The position numbers and the translations under genes were made by a program. From Allantophomopsis cytisporea (lineage: Eukaryota; Ascomycota; Leotiomycetes; Phacidiales; Phacidiaceae), in contig CP103034.1 in the NCBI GenBank assembly GCA_024752435.1, positions 62,001 through 126,000 on the forward strand: a stretch of DNA of 64,000 bases, given 5' to 3'. Below the pieces are notes generated by a model. That model saw nothing but the letters and a program-made list of their open reading frames with translations, did not search any database and was not told the DNA's origin. This document shows, one piece after another, positions 1 through 13,344 of this stretch (position 1 is the stretch's first letter; every line of letters starts with the position of its first letter).

Positions 1-2200
1 ATCTGCTAAAACCTTTTTTTTAAGGCATTAGGCTTGCTAGTAACCTATTTTCTTACAAGTAAAGCAAGCTTTATTTATATAGTACTATTCCTTTAAGCCT
101 AGCTTGCTACTTGTACAATCGGATTTCTTAGGTTCGATCGAATAGATTGTACCTATATAAAGTACTTTGTATTATGTCTTTACTACTAGGTAGGTAGCAA
201 AGTATAGGCTTTTTAGCGGTTGTATATACTAGTACAATATACAAAGAAGTAGAGGCTCTCTAGTAAAACTAAGTAGTTGCTGTTAGTATCGAAGTATATA
301 ATTTAATATTCTAGCAAGGTATAGGCAAAGGTAGGTAACAAAGTATTGATTGAAGTTGAGTATAAAGCTTCTATCTACTAAGGAAATACAGAAATCTATA
401 TAGTTGCTTCTTGCTCTAGAGAACTATATCTATCTTTGGGGAACTATATAGTTCTATAGAGGAATATACAATTCCTTTTTATATATACAGTTCTATTATA
501 TAACTATACCGTCCTATAATTCTTGATATATAACCTTGTTATAGCTTCTTATATTTGTTATAATCGTAGTTTGTAGTACAAGGCTGTAATACTTTGCTTT
601 TATCTTTCTTTTTTAATAGATATTCCCGATAGAGCGATCGATCGTAGTAATTAGCTTTTTCGATATATTCTTGCAAGCTTGTAATATAGCTGTAGTATTT
701 CTCAAGCTCCGTTCGAATTTCTAGGCGCAAGCCTATTTAAAATCTCTATAGTACTTCAAACTCAAAAGGCTTCAGAATTAAGAATAATCGATGGTTATTC
801 AATATATTTGCAAAATCTCTGACTAAAGAAGTCTGTCGAAGGGATTTGTACTTCTCCCTCCTCCTAAACTAATTATTAATGTTGCTATAGTTTGTACGAA
901 GTACTTTGCTAAACTTATCGAAGTTGGCAGGTATAGTTCCAACTATCAAATTTTAAGAGATTTATTGTTGGTAGCTAACCTACTAAGCTATTGCTAGCCC
1001 AGCTAGATTTTCTGTAGCAAGATAAACTTCCTGTTTATTTGTAGGCTTTAGACGAAAGAAGACTCAATATCGTTCGATATAGTCAAAGACTTCTAAGTAC
1101 TACTATTTATATATACTATTCTTTCTCTTTCTACTATAGCTTAAAGGCTTTTTAGGTTGGAGATTGAACGTTCGACTATTATTGCTAGGACCTTTGTTTA
1201 GGGCTTAAGTAGAAGTACTTTTAGTCTAAAGAATATCCTCGGACAAAAGTCTAGTACTTTAAGCTATCTAGGTAGATAGTTGTTTTAAAGTTGTACAAAG
1301 CTAATCGAGTTCTATTCTAAAATTATCTTAAAGAGGATTATACTCTATAGAACTAAAACAAAACAGTCTCTAAGCAAGCTCTTCGTTCAAAAGCATTAGC
1401 TCGTTTGAAGATATATTGTTAAGCTAAAGGTATTTGCAAGTAGTATAATAATTCTTTTTCTTGTTCGGAACTCTTGCTGTATATCTTTTTAAGTACTCTC
1501 CTTCTTTTATATACTTAATAAATACTAATCGAAACTATAATTACCTTCGTTTAAAACTCTAGTACTTTAAAACCTCCGATCGAAACTCTAGGAGATTGTA
1601 GCTAGTAAGTTTCAGAATTCTAGTACTATATAGTTCTTCTTTAGAGTTGGTAACGAAGATCTAACGGTACCTAACTATACAACTCTGTATAAAGACAGTA
1701 AAGACTACCTTCTTGCTTTAGGTATTGCTACCAGATGTAATTTTCAGGTATATAACGGCTTGATTTTCTACTATAGGCTAACTACTCTACTTATATAATT
1801 ACTACTAAGTCTATTTGTAGCTATAAACTCCGAGTATATAATATATACCTAAGGCTAGAATTTATACTAGATATTGCAACATCAACTATCTAAGATCATA
1901 TGTTTATCTCTAAAGGTATACGAGTTTCAATCTAAACCCGATCGCGTATAAAAACTATTATATAGATGGTTATATAGCTTGCTCGAAGTAATACTATCGA
2001 TAGCTTTATAATTCCTTTTAGCTAATATATAACAAATACATTATTGTATATAATATAACAGTAAATAGTTTTAGTGTGCTACTTTAAATTACTCGAACGC
2101 TCTAAAGGAACTAATGATCTCTTATAAAAGTACTTTAACATAGTTTACTTAGTTCTGCCTCTTACTCCTTACTATTTTTATTATAATAAACCCTTAGTGC
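1..2200. repeat. AT-rich, RIP-like repeat relic
   Basis: The first ~2.2 kb is strongly AT-rich, saturated with TpA and with runs of TATATA and CTATAT, and has no open frame longer than about 60 codons. The base composition changes sharply near 2200, where ordinary genic DNA begins. This is what repeat-induced point mutation (CpA to TpA) leaves in ascomycete transposons. I could not recognise any surviving transposase, integrase or reverse transcriptase motif. The left boundary lies outside the window. Confidence 0.6.
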
Positions 2201-2650
2201 CTATTAGTTAGCACACCTACCTGAAACAAACGGTGATGTCCACTATGTCGTGAGATCAATAAACCGTACTCAAGTAAAATAGCTGCTATTTCGGTAGAAT
2301 TACTCTATGGAATCGAATACTTCCATATTTCCCGGTGGTTGACGGATGTACTGCAGTACAGGTAGTCCCGTGCTCTTCTCCACCTAGCACAAAAGTGGGG
2401 CTGAGACCCTGCTCTTAACCTAGGTAGGTTACGCAGAGAGCCGCCCCCGAAGTAGTCCCCACTCCTCTTGCGGTTGATTGGCCATCGACAATCCCCACAA
2501 CCTCCCACCTTCTCTGTAGATATCATGCCAGAATCATAAGGAAGATGCAGGCTAACGTCACCTCAATGTGTACGTAGTATCTCAACTTCAACTTTAACTC
2601 CAACGTCGACTTGATCGCAGCATGGGCGTTCTACTTACTCGGACCCTCAA

Positions 2651-5207
2651 ATGGCCTCACCATCCCCAAAACCGAGAAACGGACCCCGCATGAAAGAATG
2701 CCGCTACTGCGACAAACGGTACTCGAAGCCAGAGCATGTATTAGTAAGTCGAACCTTGATATGTACAATTTCCCCATACAATAACTGAATCCACTATAGA
2801 GGCACGAAAGATCTCGTAAGTTATATATAAACAGGTAGGTGTTTCTGCGATACCAGCTAACTGGTGTCGCGATCGAAGATACTGGAGCTAAACCTTTCAC
2901 CTGCAAATATTGCTCCAAGGCTTTTGGGAGACAAGATTCACTCGGCAGACACATAAAGCTTCATGAAAATGCAGATGGAGCACATTCTACTAAAACTACC
3001 CCACTTAACATACCGACTTCTTATGAGACGCAATGCCCCCAATCCGATTATTGGCTTAGAAACCGGCACACTGATTTAAGAACACCCATTGATACCCTAA
3101 CTCAAGCTCAACTGCAATCACACATCCAGACCTCCAACAACACTCATGTCTCTATCGAGGAATGCCCCTCAATTAGCCCTGATTCGAGCTGTGCTCAAAA
3201 TCTTCAAGGAACCTTGGGAGCTGGCTCGAGTTCTGATGACCTCCTTCAACTCCTGCTGTCCGACTCGGCGATATGGCCTGTCACGTTACCAGTGACACAT
3301 ATCTCACCCTTCGGTTCCGAGAATCTACACGACAGCCAGGAGTCGATGACTGTCATTGAGGATGAGGATGAGGATCATCAAGTTGGCAGTGGACGCCATG
3401 CAGTGCAACAACTAAGCATGCTCATCAAAGACCTTGTAAGTAGCACTGCCAAGATCAGCCGGGATTCATTTTGATTCAAAAATATTCATTTACCTAGTCT
3501 TCAAGATTGACAGTAGAAGTTGAAGCAACTGGCATAAACTCCACGTTCTTGGACATATGCCTACATATGTTCTTTACCCAGTTTATCCCAACCTTTCCTG
3601 TCATTAATAGAGCCACATTCGCATCCCGCGAGTGTGGACATCCTCTATTACTCAATATTATTGCTGTAGGATCATTGTTTGTCGGGGAGAAAGATGCCCT
3701 ACGTAAGGTACGGAAGGACTGCATCCTTGATACTTGGTCAGAGCTAATCCTGACTCTTGTCTAGGGTGAAGCTTTATGGCGTCTTGCACATACAGCTGTT
3801 GCTACATCAGTTAGTCGCTCGCAGAATCTCTTGTCATGGATATTAATACTGTGTGATTTAGTGGCAGGGTCTCATAACACACCAAGGATCTAGTGATGCG
3901 TGTAGGGGAGTTCAACTTGTCTTGACCGCACTCCTTGGTCAAACCTATGCAATTCTTTCAAAAGTTGAGATAGCTCTCCTATTCTCCTCGCATGCGCTAA
4001 AACAACATCTCAGAACGAAAGCCTGCGATTGACAAGCCAGACGATGCATGGGCTCGGATTCTTTTGGGCCAGACAGTGCGGAATGTATGAAACGAACGTG
4101 TACCAACGCTTTGAAATACCATCGATAGACGCCCCCTCTGAAGAAAAGATCAAGAAGTGGAAGGCTTGGACATCAATTGAAGTTCAGCGGAGAGCCGTTC
4201 TCGGTCATTACATTCTAGATGGCCAAATTGCTCAGTCGTCAGGCCATGCCACCAGCGTAAGGCATGTTGGCAATCCTTTATTTCTACCGTGTACAGAGGC
4301 CATATTCAACTGCACGACAGCTGATGCGTGGATCATGGAGGTAAATAAACAGAACGTAAACTACGTTTCATTTCGAGAGGTGTTTGCAGTGTTGTTCCAC
4401 AATAGGCACCAAACTGTTTGTCAACTTTCACCATTCTCTATTCGTGTGGTTTTGGAAGGAATTCAATCTCTCATATCCGAGCATAACGAAGCCGGAGGTG
4501 ACCTTGTTGGAACGCCTTCACGAGCCGAGATTAGCTTGGTAATGCTTCGAATTTACCATGAACAAATACCTTTGATGGATTCTTCGCGTATAGACGACAT
4601 GGGATTGATGTTACGATGGCATACGATATGCCTGGATATGGCGGTAGATACTGCCAAACTTGGCCGTCAGATATGTTACCATCATGGTATTCAACAGAGC
4701 CTCTTTAGTTGGAGAAATAACGCGACAGCTGGCGATCTAGATATCACTAGATGGTCAAGTCAGATCAACGCACGTCGGGCTCTTCTCCATTCAGTCTCGA
4801 TCCTGAAAATCATTGAAGAAATGCCTATCGGGCGCGCACATGCCATCCATATCCCAGCAAGCATATTTGCGGCAGCTACATGGTACTTTGCTCGGTGTCT
4901 AACCGGGGAATCTTCAGTTCTAGTACCGAATATTGTTGAGTGGCATGATGTTTGGAATGTTGAACAGGATGAATCTCTTGTGCGCAGCATGAGTCATCGC
5001 ACGTACAAATCCGAAGCAGAGGCGTTTCTTCTCGGTGATTTCTCTCCCGTTGACGCCTCTCCGTACATGAGGTATTTGTTCTATGATTTAAATACCTTGC
5101 AGACGTTGCTGAAGAGCATCTCATCGCGATCGGGAGTGGCGTATGAAATGGAAAAGATCATGAATCAATGGATTAAAATACTCGATACGAATACGCAAGC
5201 AGGTTGA
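2651..5207 (+). CDS. C2H2 zinc-finger transcription factor with fungal-specific regulatory domain
   Basis: Probable nuclear regulator of 736 residues in seven exons: 2651-2743, 2800-2815, 2879-3435, 3498-3707, 3765-3809, 3868-3963 and 4014-5207. All junctions have GT/AG ends and keep frame. Two tandem C2H2 fingers lie at the N-terminus (C17/C20/H33/H37 and C45/C48/H61/H65), joined by a TGAKPF linker; introns 1 and 2 fall in the first finger and at its end. A serine/proline-rich linker follows, then a Fungal_trans-like domain with segments such as FFTQFIPTFPVINRATF, GEALWRLAHTAVATS and MHGLGFFWARQCGMYE. The start is the first ATG before the first finger. The gene is intact. It lies upstream of and co-oriented with the flavin monooxygenase, so it may control it, but that is inference. 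Confidence 0.85.
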
Positions 5208-6229
5208 TACTGAATTTGATCAACCAAAATGGCTTCTTATCCCTTTCTGGGTATGGACGAGTTCTGATATGACATTGCAGTTAGGCAGCATAGGACAAGT
5301 TACTTTGCGAGATTTTAATCTCTGAGACTAAATTATTATTTTCAGCGATGAAACACTGTACTGTACTGTATTTAACTCCACTGTAGGGCTATAAGTGCTG
5401 TGCGCTAAAGGCCTGAACGAGTACCTCGAAGGTGAAGAATGCTTAATTGACTGTAATCCAAACGCAAGGATGAAGTAATCTACGATACTACCGCGTGACT
5501 TTGCTTCTTGTGGGTATTTCATCCCATACTTAGATTGACGAAGATCACTTGAACAGTGACTGCACATTTGCTCTACCAACCCAAGTCGACCTAGCCAACT
5601 CAGGCAGAGGCCGGCTTCGTTACAAGTTAGAGACCTTTTTATAGCTTAGACTATGTAGGATTATTGCTTAAAAAAGTGTCGGAATTTCTTTCATAGCCTA
5701 TACTATTATTTTAAGACACTAATCCAAGGTTCGAGCAGTTTGTGTAAGGATCGGTGGATGTTACAGCAGACTATAGATCTCTGTAACTCAGGTAACTACC
5801 ATCCCAAGTGGAACCTATTAAAGCCTCGCATGGTATGGACGATATACCGTAGGTACTTACTTGACCCGTGTAGAATAACCGACTGCTTCACTCCCGTGAC
5901 TCTATAGGTCTTTGAAGGTTTGGCGATTTTTCTCTATAAATCCTTTGAGAGCGATACATCGGTGCCTGTAATTTAAGGTACAAAACGTAGTATATAACGA
6001 CGTAAGCACCGTACTTCTCTCCACCGCGCCCCGCGCCCCACGCCCCACACCCCACGCACAGTTATGTAGTATGGTACATACGTATGTAGTGTACTTCAAG
6101 CAACTGAAATAAATAGGAGCGTAGCATATATATCTCAAGACGTGTCCAAAAGAAATACTTTGTCTGTCCTTCATGCTAGATAACAAGAATATTAATATAG
6201 TTGACAAGAAGACGGATTTAAACACAAAG
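5208..6229. other. Intergenic, likely monooxygenase promoter
   Basis: No gene seen in ~1 kb between the regulator and the monooxygenase. A C-rich tract (CGCGCCCC and CCACGCCCCACACCCCAC steps) lies at about 6025-6062, just upstream of the monooxygenase start. An in-frame alternative ATG at 6173 would lengthen the monooxygenase by 19 residues. Confidence 0.4.
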
Positions 6230-8407
6230 ATGTCAGCAGCAGATCAATTTGATATTCCTGTTCTCATCGTGGGAGGCGGACCGTCAGGACTCCTTCAATC
6301 ATATCTGTTATCTCGACTTGGAGGTTCAGCTTTATTTTTATTATTTCTCTCTACACCAAAACTCCAACGGTTCAATGTACTAACAATTTGTACTCAATGA
6401 TAGTTAAATGTCTCATTGTCGAACGTTATCCTACTAGACTGGGTGCACCGAAAGCTCACGCCCTCTCTCCCCGATCATTGGAGATCTGTCGCCAATTTGG
6501 GCTAGACGTCAACCGCATCCGAAGTCTTGGGACCAAGAGGAAGGACGCCTTCTGGGTTAACTTCATTACTAACCTTAGTGGGCAACGTGTTGGACTCCTG
6601 CCATATGAGCGGATGGATCCGGAAGTCTTAGATGCAACTCCTGAGGTCAGTCGTCTAAAGCATTTAATCTCTTGTACCAAGCTAATCAATTCTTCTAGAT
6701 GATACATAATATCCCTCAACCCACATTTGAAGATGTTTTATCCCATGAACTTGCTAGTCACCCGCTCGTTGAGATTAGGAAGAGCGTATCCTTTGTGTCT
6801 TGTCAATCGGTAATTGACCACGTTCGCTACACCTTGTAGTAGTGCCACTAATGTATATACAGGATTCGAATGGCGTTATCACTACAGTCGAAGAAAGAGA
6901 TACAGGCAATTTATACGATATTCATTCGAAGCATGTCATCGCGTGTGACGGAGCTAGAAGTAAAGTCAGGAACTTTCTGAAAATTGAAAGCGAAGGAGAA
7001 GATTCTTGTAAAGCTAACCCGACATTTTTCTGAATGGCTCGTTGTTGCTAATTCATTTACAAAAACAGACGAGACCATGATGACAATACACTTCAATGCT
7101 GATCTGCGACCCGTCGTAGGAGAACGTGTGGGGATGTTACACTGGATAATGGACCCCGATGTATCGGGCTTCATTATTGGCTATGATCTTTCTAACAACC
7201 AGGTTCTCATTTGCAATTTCGATGTTTGTCCGCCTTCTCCGTATTCCTTTTCGCAACTAACATGTTAGCAGCCCGAGAAGAAACCCTTGGCAAGTTGGAA
7301 TGAGGAGCTATGTCGAAAGACGGTAGAAGCAGCCATTGGTCAAAAAGTCCCTTTTGACGTACTGGGTTACAGGCCGTGGATATTGAGTCGGAAGGTCGCG
7401 AAGAGTTACAGAAGTGGCAATATATTTATGTAAGCTTGAAGAATATTTGGAGGCCACCAGCCAGCTAACTTGAACTTCTTTTTTAGCGCCGGTGACGCCG
7501 CGCATTCCTTCCCACCAACTGGTGGTTTGGGACTTAATTCCGGACTTGCTGATGTTCACAACCTAGCCTACAAAATCGCAGCTGTTCATCATGGCTGGGG
7601 AAACAATAGTCTTCTCGACACATATGAAGAAGATCGTCAGCATGTCGCTGAAGTCAACTCTCAGCAAAGTGTCAAAAATGGCAAAAAGATCTTCACATTT
7701 CTGAAGACACTTGGAACCACGGACTCAGATGTCGAGAGGGCCAGAGAGAACCTTTATCATACGATTAATGACCCAAAGCAGGAATCAATAATTAAACAGC
7801 AGGTTGAAGGCCAAAGAGAACATTTTGATAATGTAGGCTGCCTCTTCTGAACAAACATTACCTGCAGATACTAACTTCCGGGGTTCAGCTTGAACTACAT
7901 ATTGGTTATGTATATGGGAACAAAAGCTTCCCACCGAACGCATCCAACTACACTCCAAAATATGTTCCTGGCGCTCGTCTACCTCATACTTGGATCCATA
8001 TCCCTGCTACATCCAGCGTCGTCGATCTTCCCTTCCCCGCGAACCTCGACTACGTTTCTGAACTTTCGCCTCAAGTGATCGAGGAAAGAAAGTTCTCTAC
8101 ACTTGACCTCAGCTCATTTCGAGCTTTCACCTTCATCGTAGCAGCTTCACCGGCAATGGACAGCTTGCTTGCCCAGATAAAGGCCACGCTGTCAAGTTAC
8201 CGGATTCCAACTGTTGAAGTACGCCTGGGACGTGATTTCACCCCTATATCGGGAAAACATGGGGAGGAATGGGTCAATGCTTTTGATTTGAATGGTGCTG
8301 GTGGACTGGTGGTGCGACCTGATCAGCATATTTTGAAGATTTTCTCTACTTCAACCACTCCTACTGAGGTTTCAAACGTTCTTCTGGAGCATTTGGGTTT
8401 AGTATAG
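6230..8407 (+). CDS. FAD-dependent aromatic monooxygenase (phenol 2-monooxygenase/PheA-TfdB type)
   Basis: Group A flavoprotein hydroxylase of 589 residues, predicted to hydroxylate a phenolic or other aromatic substrate using FAD and NAD(P)H. Eight exons: 6230-6323, 6404-6645, 6699-6809, 6863-7007, 7069-7223, 7272-7429, 7487-7832, 7889-8407. Visible motifs are the Rossmann GGGPSG (residues 15-20), the DG motif in ACDGARSKVR (~176) and the GD motif AGDAAHSFPPTGGLGLNSG (from ~303). The C-terminal part (IPATSSVVDLPFP onward) resembles the thioredoxin-like dimerisation domain of phenol hydroxylases. The acceptor at 6862 was chosen because it alone joins SCQS to DSNGVITT without a stop. The frame is intact. 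The start could instead be 6173, in frame. Confidence 0.88.
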
Positions 8408-8665
8408 ATGCTTTTGGCTACCGAGACAGAGAGACTTCTTCACGAAATTTCTGTATTTTGTATTTCCCCTGCCCTGGCGCTATCACTCATGAATAACTAT
8501 CTCAAAGACATGTCTAATGCGTATATAAAGTCAGCAATTCTGTATATGTACTTTCTCCCCATATTTTCCCTATTTTTGCGCACCGAAAGCCCGAGTTCAA
8601 CTTCATTCTGTCCCCCTGGAATGATGTCACACGGGTGACTCTCAAAGTTACCCTGGGCCAATGTC

Positions 8666-9289
8666 CTAGCAACGTACAAGATATACGCGAATTCGGGTGT
8701 AAATTCTATCTAATCCTTTTGTAGTGGCTGCTCGGGCATATTTCTCGAGTGAGACCGATCCAACATAATTATATTTGATCTCTGCTCCCTTAGCAATATC
8801 AGCATCGTCGTATTTATTAGCTCCCGAAACCACAGACATCTGACCGGTTGATGCGAGCATCTGGGATAGCGGTGCCCATGTTTCGTTTGAACTGATGGCA
8901 TCAATATCGTGGAGATCAGGCAAAGGCCTAAGTCCTTCTTCCACGGCTGCTTTCATTGCGTCCAATCCTTGTCAATTGTCAATAATCAATAACGGTGTCG
9001 CCTTTTGACACGTTCAATTCTCCCATAACCTTGACCTCATTACCCAAGGTACGAACGGTGCTAGCAATATCATCACCACTGTTTACTGAAACCTTCATTG
9101 CAATAATTTGTGCCCAGTCCCCTACTCTCAATTTATTGTTATCACAGGATAGTGAAGATGTCTTACCTTTGACATTACTACCAACACTGCGACATTGGTG
9201 ACCACTTCATCTGGAGCCAGTGTAGGTATTTGAGTCTCTATGATCTCTATCGCCAGTGTTGTTAAAGGGTGGACAACAACCTCCTTCAT
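8666..9289 (-). pseudogene. Decayed zinc-type alcohol dehydrogenase (MDR family)
   Basis: Reading leftward from an ATG at 9289, the translation begins MKEVVVHPLTTLAIEIIETQ, like the N-terminus of fungal GroES-like dehydrogenases. It then breaks, resumes as SGDDIASTVRTLGNEVKVMGEL (the GDDIAG..VG segment) and meets stops near 8980. A C-terminal stretch follows at 8965-8700 (LSQMLASTGQMSVVSGANKYDDADIAKGAEIKYNYVG, quoted in two parts of the normal C-terminal strand region). The central Rossmann/NAD(P)-binding part is missing, so the gene is disrupted and internally deleted. The family is recognised from segment order, so exact function is not assignable. Confidence 0.5.
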
Positions 9290-9674
9290 CTCAATCGTTA
9301 CGAATTTTGTCGAAGTAGCTAGCTAATGTGGCGAAGATATTGTTTAATGTGTTGATATCTAAACGCGACGGTAAAGGGGCTTAGAAAACACCGAGCGTAT
9401 TAGCGACGTAAGGTCGTATCCATGGTTTGTAGGCATCCTAATAAAGGTCAGCATCATGTTTACCTAACTCAGCCAAGCATGCGCATGTAACGGCTTATTC
9501 TTCTGACTGATGATATGATCCGAAGATCTCACAATGGCTTGTCCAAATGCTCATCATGTCACAAACACTGCGACCGTCGATAGATGACTGGGGAGGAATA
9601 ATAAGTCTCTGGAAAGCCGTTTATGAGAGATTATTAAGACAATAACATTATAATGACTAAGCAATACATATCTA

Positions 9675-12600
9675 TCATACTGGACTTATCTCTACCTTCC
9701 CTGGTGCCATTTCGGAGGTCCTCACAGCCTCACCCCTATCACACTTCTTTTTCCCACGTACATTGACTCTGCGTAACGACTGCGCTCCTAGTAGACTCTC
9801 ATTCCTATCAACCTTAGATACCTTACTAGTTTCAAATACCTGATGTTTGTAGATGCGATCCAACGCCATTTGTGCTCTTTCGTCAATATTCTCCACTTTT
9901 GTGACGACGTAGTTCTTCCACACCTTCCGAAAACCGAGATACTCAGCGATAAACGTTAGTGGCACTTGAAGGAAAATCTTGATTAAGGCTCGACTCGAAG
10001 GGCTAAAAGCAAGGGAAATCGACAGGACTATTATTACTGCTGAGAGCACAACTTGTGGTAGGTTAGCCAATAATACTAAGTGTTATGGTGCATGTGCTTA
10101 CACATCCACATGATTTGCCGACCAAAATGCAGACCCCCGTTGCTTTCGGGATTGTTCATACCAAAGAAAGAGGTGAAGAACCCTAGAGGAAGCTATAACT
10201 GTCAGAATTTGAGGCAAGGAAGGTGCTGAAAGCTTACAAAACAGATTGTAACGATAGTGAACAGCATAATTGCCCTTCCTTGTTTGACGCTTTCTTCAGC
10301 ACGCATTAGTGATGCCTTTGCCTCCACAATACTTGCTTGCTGCTGTTTTAAGGACAATAGGTCTTTCAGATCTTGACATGTTCGTAAGGCTAAATCTTCC
10401 AGATCGTCGAGCTCTACCATACGTATCTCTATTTGCTCAATCAAGCCGTTAGCTTCTTGAATTGTAAATTCAGGGATATGCTGCGCTTTCGTGGTTTCTC
10501 TAACACCATCAGATATTTTTTCATTGTCTTTCCAAGCTTCGAGCATCTTCATGAAATTTCTCGTCTCGTTGTTCTCATGCCTTGACTCCCCATTCATGTG
10601 AAGCATAGCTCTTCTGAAGTCTCTCACAACAAGGTGTTGCTGTTTATAGATACGAAGCATAATCCGAAGCTCTTCAGCTATGTCCTGGGACTCACGGAGC
10701 AGAGTTCCTTCGGGGTTGATATCAAGATATTTCGAGCTTGTGTCCCTGCTATATTTATGAGGCTCGAGCGATCTCTTCTTCAGATTCGACCAAAAACTCT
10801 CAAAAGAAATGGTTTTCTGTTCAGACTGTATGGATTAACTCGTATGAAATGACTATAACGGGCGAAAAACTTACAACATTTCCGATAGCTGAAGCGAAAA
10901 GGTCCATGACTTCTGGCCTTTGGTCCAGGGGCTTGGTGCGGTCAAAAAAGACCCGGGAACATTGGTCAATGATGATCAAAGCTCGAAGAAGTTAGGACAG
11001 GCTAAGAGTACTGGATATCTATCGTACCTATATCGTATATCGACCGTATCTCTGGATTGTGTGAGAGCCTCTCCCTCAGGCTCTTGTGAACACCAGAAGG
11101 GTCCGGTTTGTTTCTACCCCACCTTCTTGGGAAAGATGAAATGATTGTATCTATTCGAGTAGTCAGACACTTTAGAGGGCAGCGTGTTCTAATAAGATTA
11201 TTTTTAGGACGTGGAATGTTCAATAGAATGATATTCACTGAGGACCACCTTACGGCACTATGATCTTCTTGCATGCTTCAAATCTCATTTTCGAGGAAAA
11301 ACATACTCCTGGATATATTAAGGCTTGCACAGGAAACGCTAACTTACTGTCATCTAAGATCCAAAGCCATAATTGGTCCACCATGACAACACGGGTGTTT
11401 CTCGTATGAAAGCTCTTGCCTGCTTTTGTTTCACGATACACCACTTGGTCTTTGTCCCTCATGCCAGTGTCATCTAGGGTCAAAAAATAAGATTGATCAA
11501 GCGTCCGTCGGATGTGCATTGGAGGGTCTTTGTGAAGATTATCCCTCAAGAGTCTCTCATCAGCCTCATAATCCATCTCATTGTAGACTTTGGTCACGTT
11601 CATTAGGTAGGCTCCCAATTTCGTGAAGCTTGTTTTTGGTCAGAGCTTTGCAACATGTGTATCACAGTTCACTTACCGTTTTAGAGTTAGATTTGCAACT
11701 TCAGGAAAACTGATTTTTCTCTTGCGTTTCATGACCTCCTCGGACACGATCTCAGCCATTCGAGCCCGGCGGCTATTTGTTTCCCAGTGTAGATATGGAA
11801 GCTTCATCCCAATGTTAACACATGTTCCTCAGGAGAAGGAATTTCATGCGTCTGATTTACTCACAAAAAGTGCAAAGTCCTTGATTTGGGGCTTTAAGGT
11901 GTCTTTGCTTTGTGTTGACATGTTTGGAAGTTCCGCAGTGGAGTTGGTTCGTATGTAGGTACCGGACTCGGTATCTAGAGGAACGATTGAACATCGAGGC
12001 CTCATGTGTTTAGCATGAACGGGCCCCTTTTCAACTCCTCCTCCATGCAATTGACCTCGCCAAAACTCTCTGGAGAGGAGTTTTTCTGCCTTGGTCATCT
12101 CTTTCACCGGCTTGAGATCGTCATGATCCTGAACCTTTTCGTTATAATACCGGGCCATCACTATCTAGTTGATATCAGTATCTGAACTCTCATGCAGACA
12201 CCTATACTTACCTCTACCCAGCGCATGTTGTTGCTAGGAAGATGGAAGTAGCGAAGTTGTTCCGGCACATCCACAGATTTATGTTGCTGGGCGATAGGGT
12301 TCTTTACCTCTTCATTCAACAGTGAACGCATTGTGATTTTTTGGTTGGGAAAGGTCCCTTGGATCATTTCATTCTTGGCCACAGGAGGTAAAGACTTGTC
12401 ATGAGGCGCTGTATGGCCTCTCCATCCAGCAGAAGTCTTTTCGAAATACATTACGCCAGCCTTTAATCCATAAGTTGGGTCATTATTCGCGAACTCTTCA
12501 AGAGGCATATATTCATTGTCGTTTACTTGCCACAACTGAGCGTTCAAAGGAGGCTGTGGGTCAGACTCCCCGTTGCACTTTTGTCCATCTGAGTAGACGC

Positions 12601-13344
12601 CCTGCTTAGTTTCTTTAGCTTCATATCCTTGCCGAGGACTAACTTCTGAGATCCAGTCCTTTCGTGAGGTTTTAAGGCCAGTCATCAAGTGTTGTTTGTT
12701 TCTATAGGATCGAAACCTTAACCGCGTCTTCTGGATCCTGTCTTCTTCGTGTTCAATGCGATGCTTCTGTTCCTTCGTCAAATGAGCCATGAAGTTAGCT
12801 CTTTCGTTATAGCGCAAGCCAAGGTATGTACTGGTAGGATCTTGACAGTATTTCCATGGCTCCGCCACAAACCGATCTGCCGACTTCGGGTCTTTATGCT
12901 CGCGCTTTGCGTATTGTAAGTCAACAAATTTATCTCCACTCCTAGTTGATCCTGAAGGGGAGCGACTAGTCGCATTTGCAATCGAAGGATGCCGGCCATT
13001 CTGTGTAGGCATGATTAGAACTAGAGAAAGTAAATTCACACAAGAACGAAGCATCGGATAAGGTTCATTCCCACACCTTAAGACTAATAATTGCGGCTCA
13101 ACGGCGTACTTTTCAGCTTTGTGCCGTCTTTATAAGCATGGTGATATTGGTGTGTAGCATTACCAGGATATGAATGCTTCAATGCCTCGAACAGGATATA
13201 TCCCCGCCACCATTGATATGCATAGTACTTCTCCGATGTACACGGCGCCCCACATTGATGAAGGTTGCATCTAGCAGGGAAACAAAACCGTTCCATATCG
13301 TTAACGAATTTCGCAAATTTTGTAGCAACAAGAGTCTTCATCAT
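9675..13344 (-). CDS. CorA-like Mg2+ transporter family protein (large fungal type)
   Basis: 1011 residues in ten exons: 13344-13110, 13020-12212, 12164-11865, 11801-11677, 11628-11348, 11150-11028, 10981-10875, 10825-10238, 10192-10102, 10051-9675; every junction is frame-consistent. A long soluble N-terminal part contains family blocks YFHLPSNNMRWVE, LPYLHWETNSRRAR, RRTLDQSYFLTL, VVMVDQLWLWILDD, SFPRRWGRNKPDPSGVHKSL and IIIDQCSRVFFDRTKPLDQR. At the C-terminus comes the CorA signature: a hydrophobic helix ending FFTSFFGMNNPE (GMN motif), then a second membrane helix (VVLSAVIIVLSISLAF) and a basic cytosolic tail. It may be a membrane divalent-cation channel or a sensor built on that fold; the large N-terminal extension has no known function. 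It is the only intact gene in a run of pseudogenes. An upstream exon cannot be excluded. Confidence 0.75.

Noticed and set aside
539..730. 63-codon minus-strand open frame in the AT-rich block
   Set aside because: Lys/Tyr-rich composition expected from AT-rich DNA. No flanking exons or recognisable transposon domain.
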